Shown here: piece by piece, positions 62,646-64,000 of the stretch | Position numbering within the stretch: the first letter of the stretch is position 1 | How the letters are laid out: every line of letters begins with the position of its first letter | Assembly (NCBI RefSeq): GCF_000315915.1 | Contig: NC_020191.1 | Span: 806,001-870,000 of the forward strand | DNA: 64,000 nt | From: Henningerozyma blattae CBS 6284 | Taxonomy: Eukaryota > Ascomycota > Saccharomycetes > Saccharomycetales > Saccharomycetaceae | Reading direction: 5' to 3' | Notes under the pieces: generated by a model | The model's database searches: none | Told to the model about the DNA's origin: nothing | The model's input: only the letters and a program-made list of their open reading frames with translations | Made by a program: the position numbers and the translations under genes

Positions 62646-63912
62646 CTATTTGCCGGCTTCTCTGGCCATTCTTAATCTTCTAGCTTCCATATAGGTAAGT
62701 GGTTTACCAGGAGTTGATGATTCTTCCTTAGCTGGGGCGGGAGTAGGTTTAGTGGCAGGAGTTGATGGAGTAGATGGAGCAGGAGCAGGAGAAGCAGATG
62801 AGGTAGATCCATTAACTCTAGCATTTTGTTGTTGTTCAGCCTTCTTTCTCTTAATCTTATCCATATAACTGGAACCACCAGGGATAGAAGTTGATTTTTG
62901 TTTTTGTGATGCAGCTTCTTCGATTTCTTGACGTTTACGCAATAGTTCAGCATCTTTTTTGGCACGAGCTTGAGCCACTAATTCTTCGTAACGTTTTTGA
63001 CGAATTTCTTCAATTCTAGCCTTCTTAGCAGCTTCGAATTTAGCTTTTAATTCTTGACGTTCCACTAAACCTTCGGAATCATATTTAGTTCTTAAATTAG
63101 TCTTAAATTTATTGAAGTCAGTAAAGACCTTGGATAATCTTTCATGATCTTCTAATTGAGATGCATGTTGAGTTCTTGCATTTTCGATGATTTTTTCCTT
63201 CATAGTTTCGTATTTAGCTTTATCAGCTTCAATACCTCTTTCTGATTCTGCTTTCAATAATGGCAATTCAGCTTTTCTCATAGCTCTTTCAATGTAATCT
63301 AATTTTTTCACAGCGTATGAGTTACGAGATTCTAAATCAATTTTTTCTTCAGTGGCTTGAGCAAAGACCTTATCTTTGATTTCCTTTAATGATAAAGTTT
63401 CAGCTAATTCTGGATCAATGTAAGTCCTACCAGTAGAATTGATATTTTCAATGAACTTCTTAACTTGTTCCTTTTGTAATTCAGCAAATGCTCTTTTCTT
63501 CTTTTCCAATAGACGACGATTGGCTTCTTCTTCCATCTTAGCTTCGATGTTAGCTTTTTCATTTAGCATACGTTGTTGTCTTAATTCGGCATCTTGTTCA
63601 GCATTTATAGCGGCAGCTTCCAAATGCTTTTGTTTTCTTTCATAAGATTTCTTAGCACGTTCTTCAGCGATGGTTTTCTTACGCTCAAGGGCCCTAGCAT
63701 TTTGCTCAATCATATTGGTACGAGCCATTTTGATCTTTTGCAAGTACGTTAATTCTTTAAAGTTTTCATTTTCTTCCTTCAAATAATTAGATAATTTAAC
63801 TAAGCCCTTAAATATGAAAGCATTAGTTTTAGTAGTTGGTGCACCAGAATCGCCTTCAGCATTTTCACCTTCAGCACCTTCGGCATTTTCAATAGCACCC
63901 TTTTCATCTTCC

Positions 63913-63945
<33 letters not shown>

Positions 63946-64000
63946 TCTTCTTCATCATCTTCACCTTCACCCTTAGATTCACCTTCAGTTTTAGATTCGC
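62646..64000 (-). CDS. RPG1: Rpg1/Tif32, translation initiation factor eIF3a (5' part outside window)
   Basis: The C-terminal 450 or so residues; the gene continues past the right edge. No ATG is needed inside the window: the frame stays open to position 64000. Tif32 is the eIF3a scaffold that binds the 40S subunit and links other eIF3 subunits. The PCI domain is outside the window. Seen here are a long Glu/Asp run (about 63900-63960), then LVKLSNYLKEENENF, KQKHLEAAAINAEQDAELR and EEANRRLLEKKKRAF, which match the charged helical region of S. cerevisiae Tif32 closely. A Pro/Ala/Thr-rich stretch leads to the end KPLTYMEARRLRMAREAGK, like the family's lysine-rich terminus. In S. cerevisiae RPG1 is YBR079C, two genes from SLM4. 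Confidence 0.95.

Overview
The window is nuclear DNA from a budding yeast of the family Saccharomycetaceae. It is AT-rich, the genes are compact and mostly intronless, Asn- and Asp-rich low-complexity runs are common, and almost every large reading frame matches a Saccharomyces cerevisiae gene. I did not assign a species. Neighbours that S. cerevisiae keeps on two sister chromosome regions (the YBR049-YBR079 and YDR026-YDR054 intervals) are interleaved on one strand of DNA here. Several genes of those intervals (RPC11, TPI1, DET1, ECM33/PST1, NRG1/2) are absent. This fits a post-genome-duplication yeast with its own pattern of gene loss, although a rearranged non-duplicated relative is not excluded.

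Layout. 1-15517: REB1 (cut by the left edge), VPS54, REG1, RAD28, a small unidentified frame, MIX14 and PST2, the same run as S. cerevisiae YDR026-YDR032. 16149-25364: MET22, a BAP2/BAP3-type amino-acid permease, HEM13 and ECM2. 25458-37223: a broken two-membrane-segment gene of unknown identity, NUF2, a frameshifted SIR2/HST1, RIB2 and GPR1; this block matches the S. cerevisiae YOL066-YOL069 and YDL035-YDL042 regions. 39472-51332: RDH54, VMS1, HEM12, PFF1 and a probable ECM8. 53142-64000: a C2H2 zinc-finger regulator, DBF4, SLM4/EGO3, CDC34 and the 3' part of RPG1/TIF32 (cut by the right edge).

Functionally the genes are ordinary housekeeping functions: general regulatory factor, Golgi tethering, glucose repression, transcription-linked repair, mitochondrial import-type CX9C protein, oxidative stress, sulfur/PAP metabolism, amino-acid uptake, two heme steps, splicing, kinetochore, silencing, riboflavin/tRNA modification, glucose sensing by a G-protein-coupled receptor, recombination, ribosome quality control, S-phase kinase activation, TORC1 regulation, ubiquitin transfer and translation initiation. 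No mobile element, CRISPR array, tRNA, rRNA or centromere was found.

The points most worth attention are three conserved genes each broken by what looks like one missing base (SIR2/HST1, VMS1 just before its Cdc48-binding motif, and the unknown gene at 25458); a GC-rich island over the 3' end of RAD28 with six CACGTG sites; a 17-copy heptamer array upstream of REG1; a possible unannotated intron upstream of CDC34; a RIB2 gene with two candidate starts that could serve both the mitochondrial and cytosolic roles split between PUS9 and RIB2 in S. cerevisiae; and readable promoter logic (Yap1, Cbf1, Reb1, SBF/MBF-type sites) in front of several genes.
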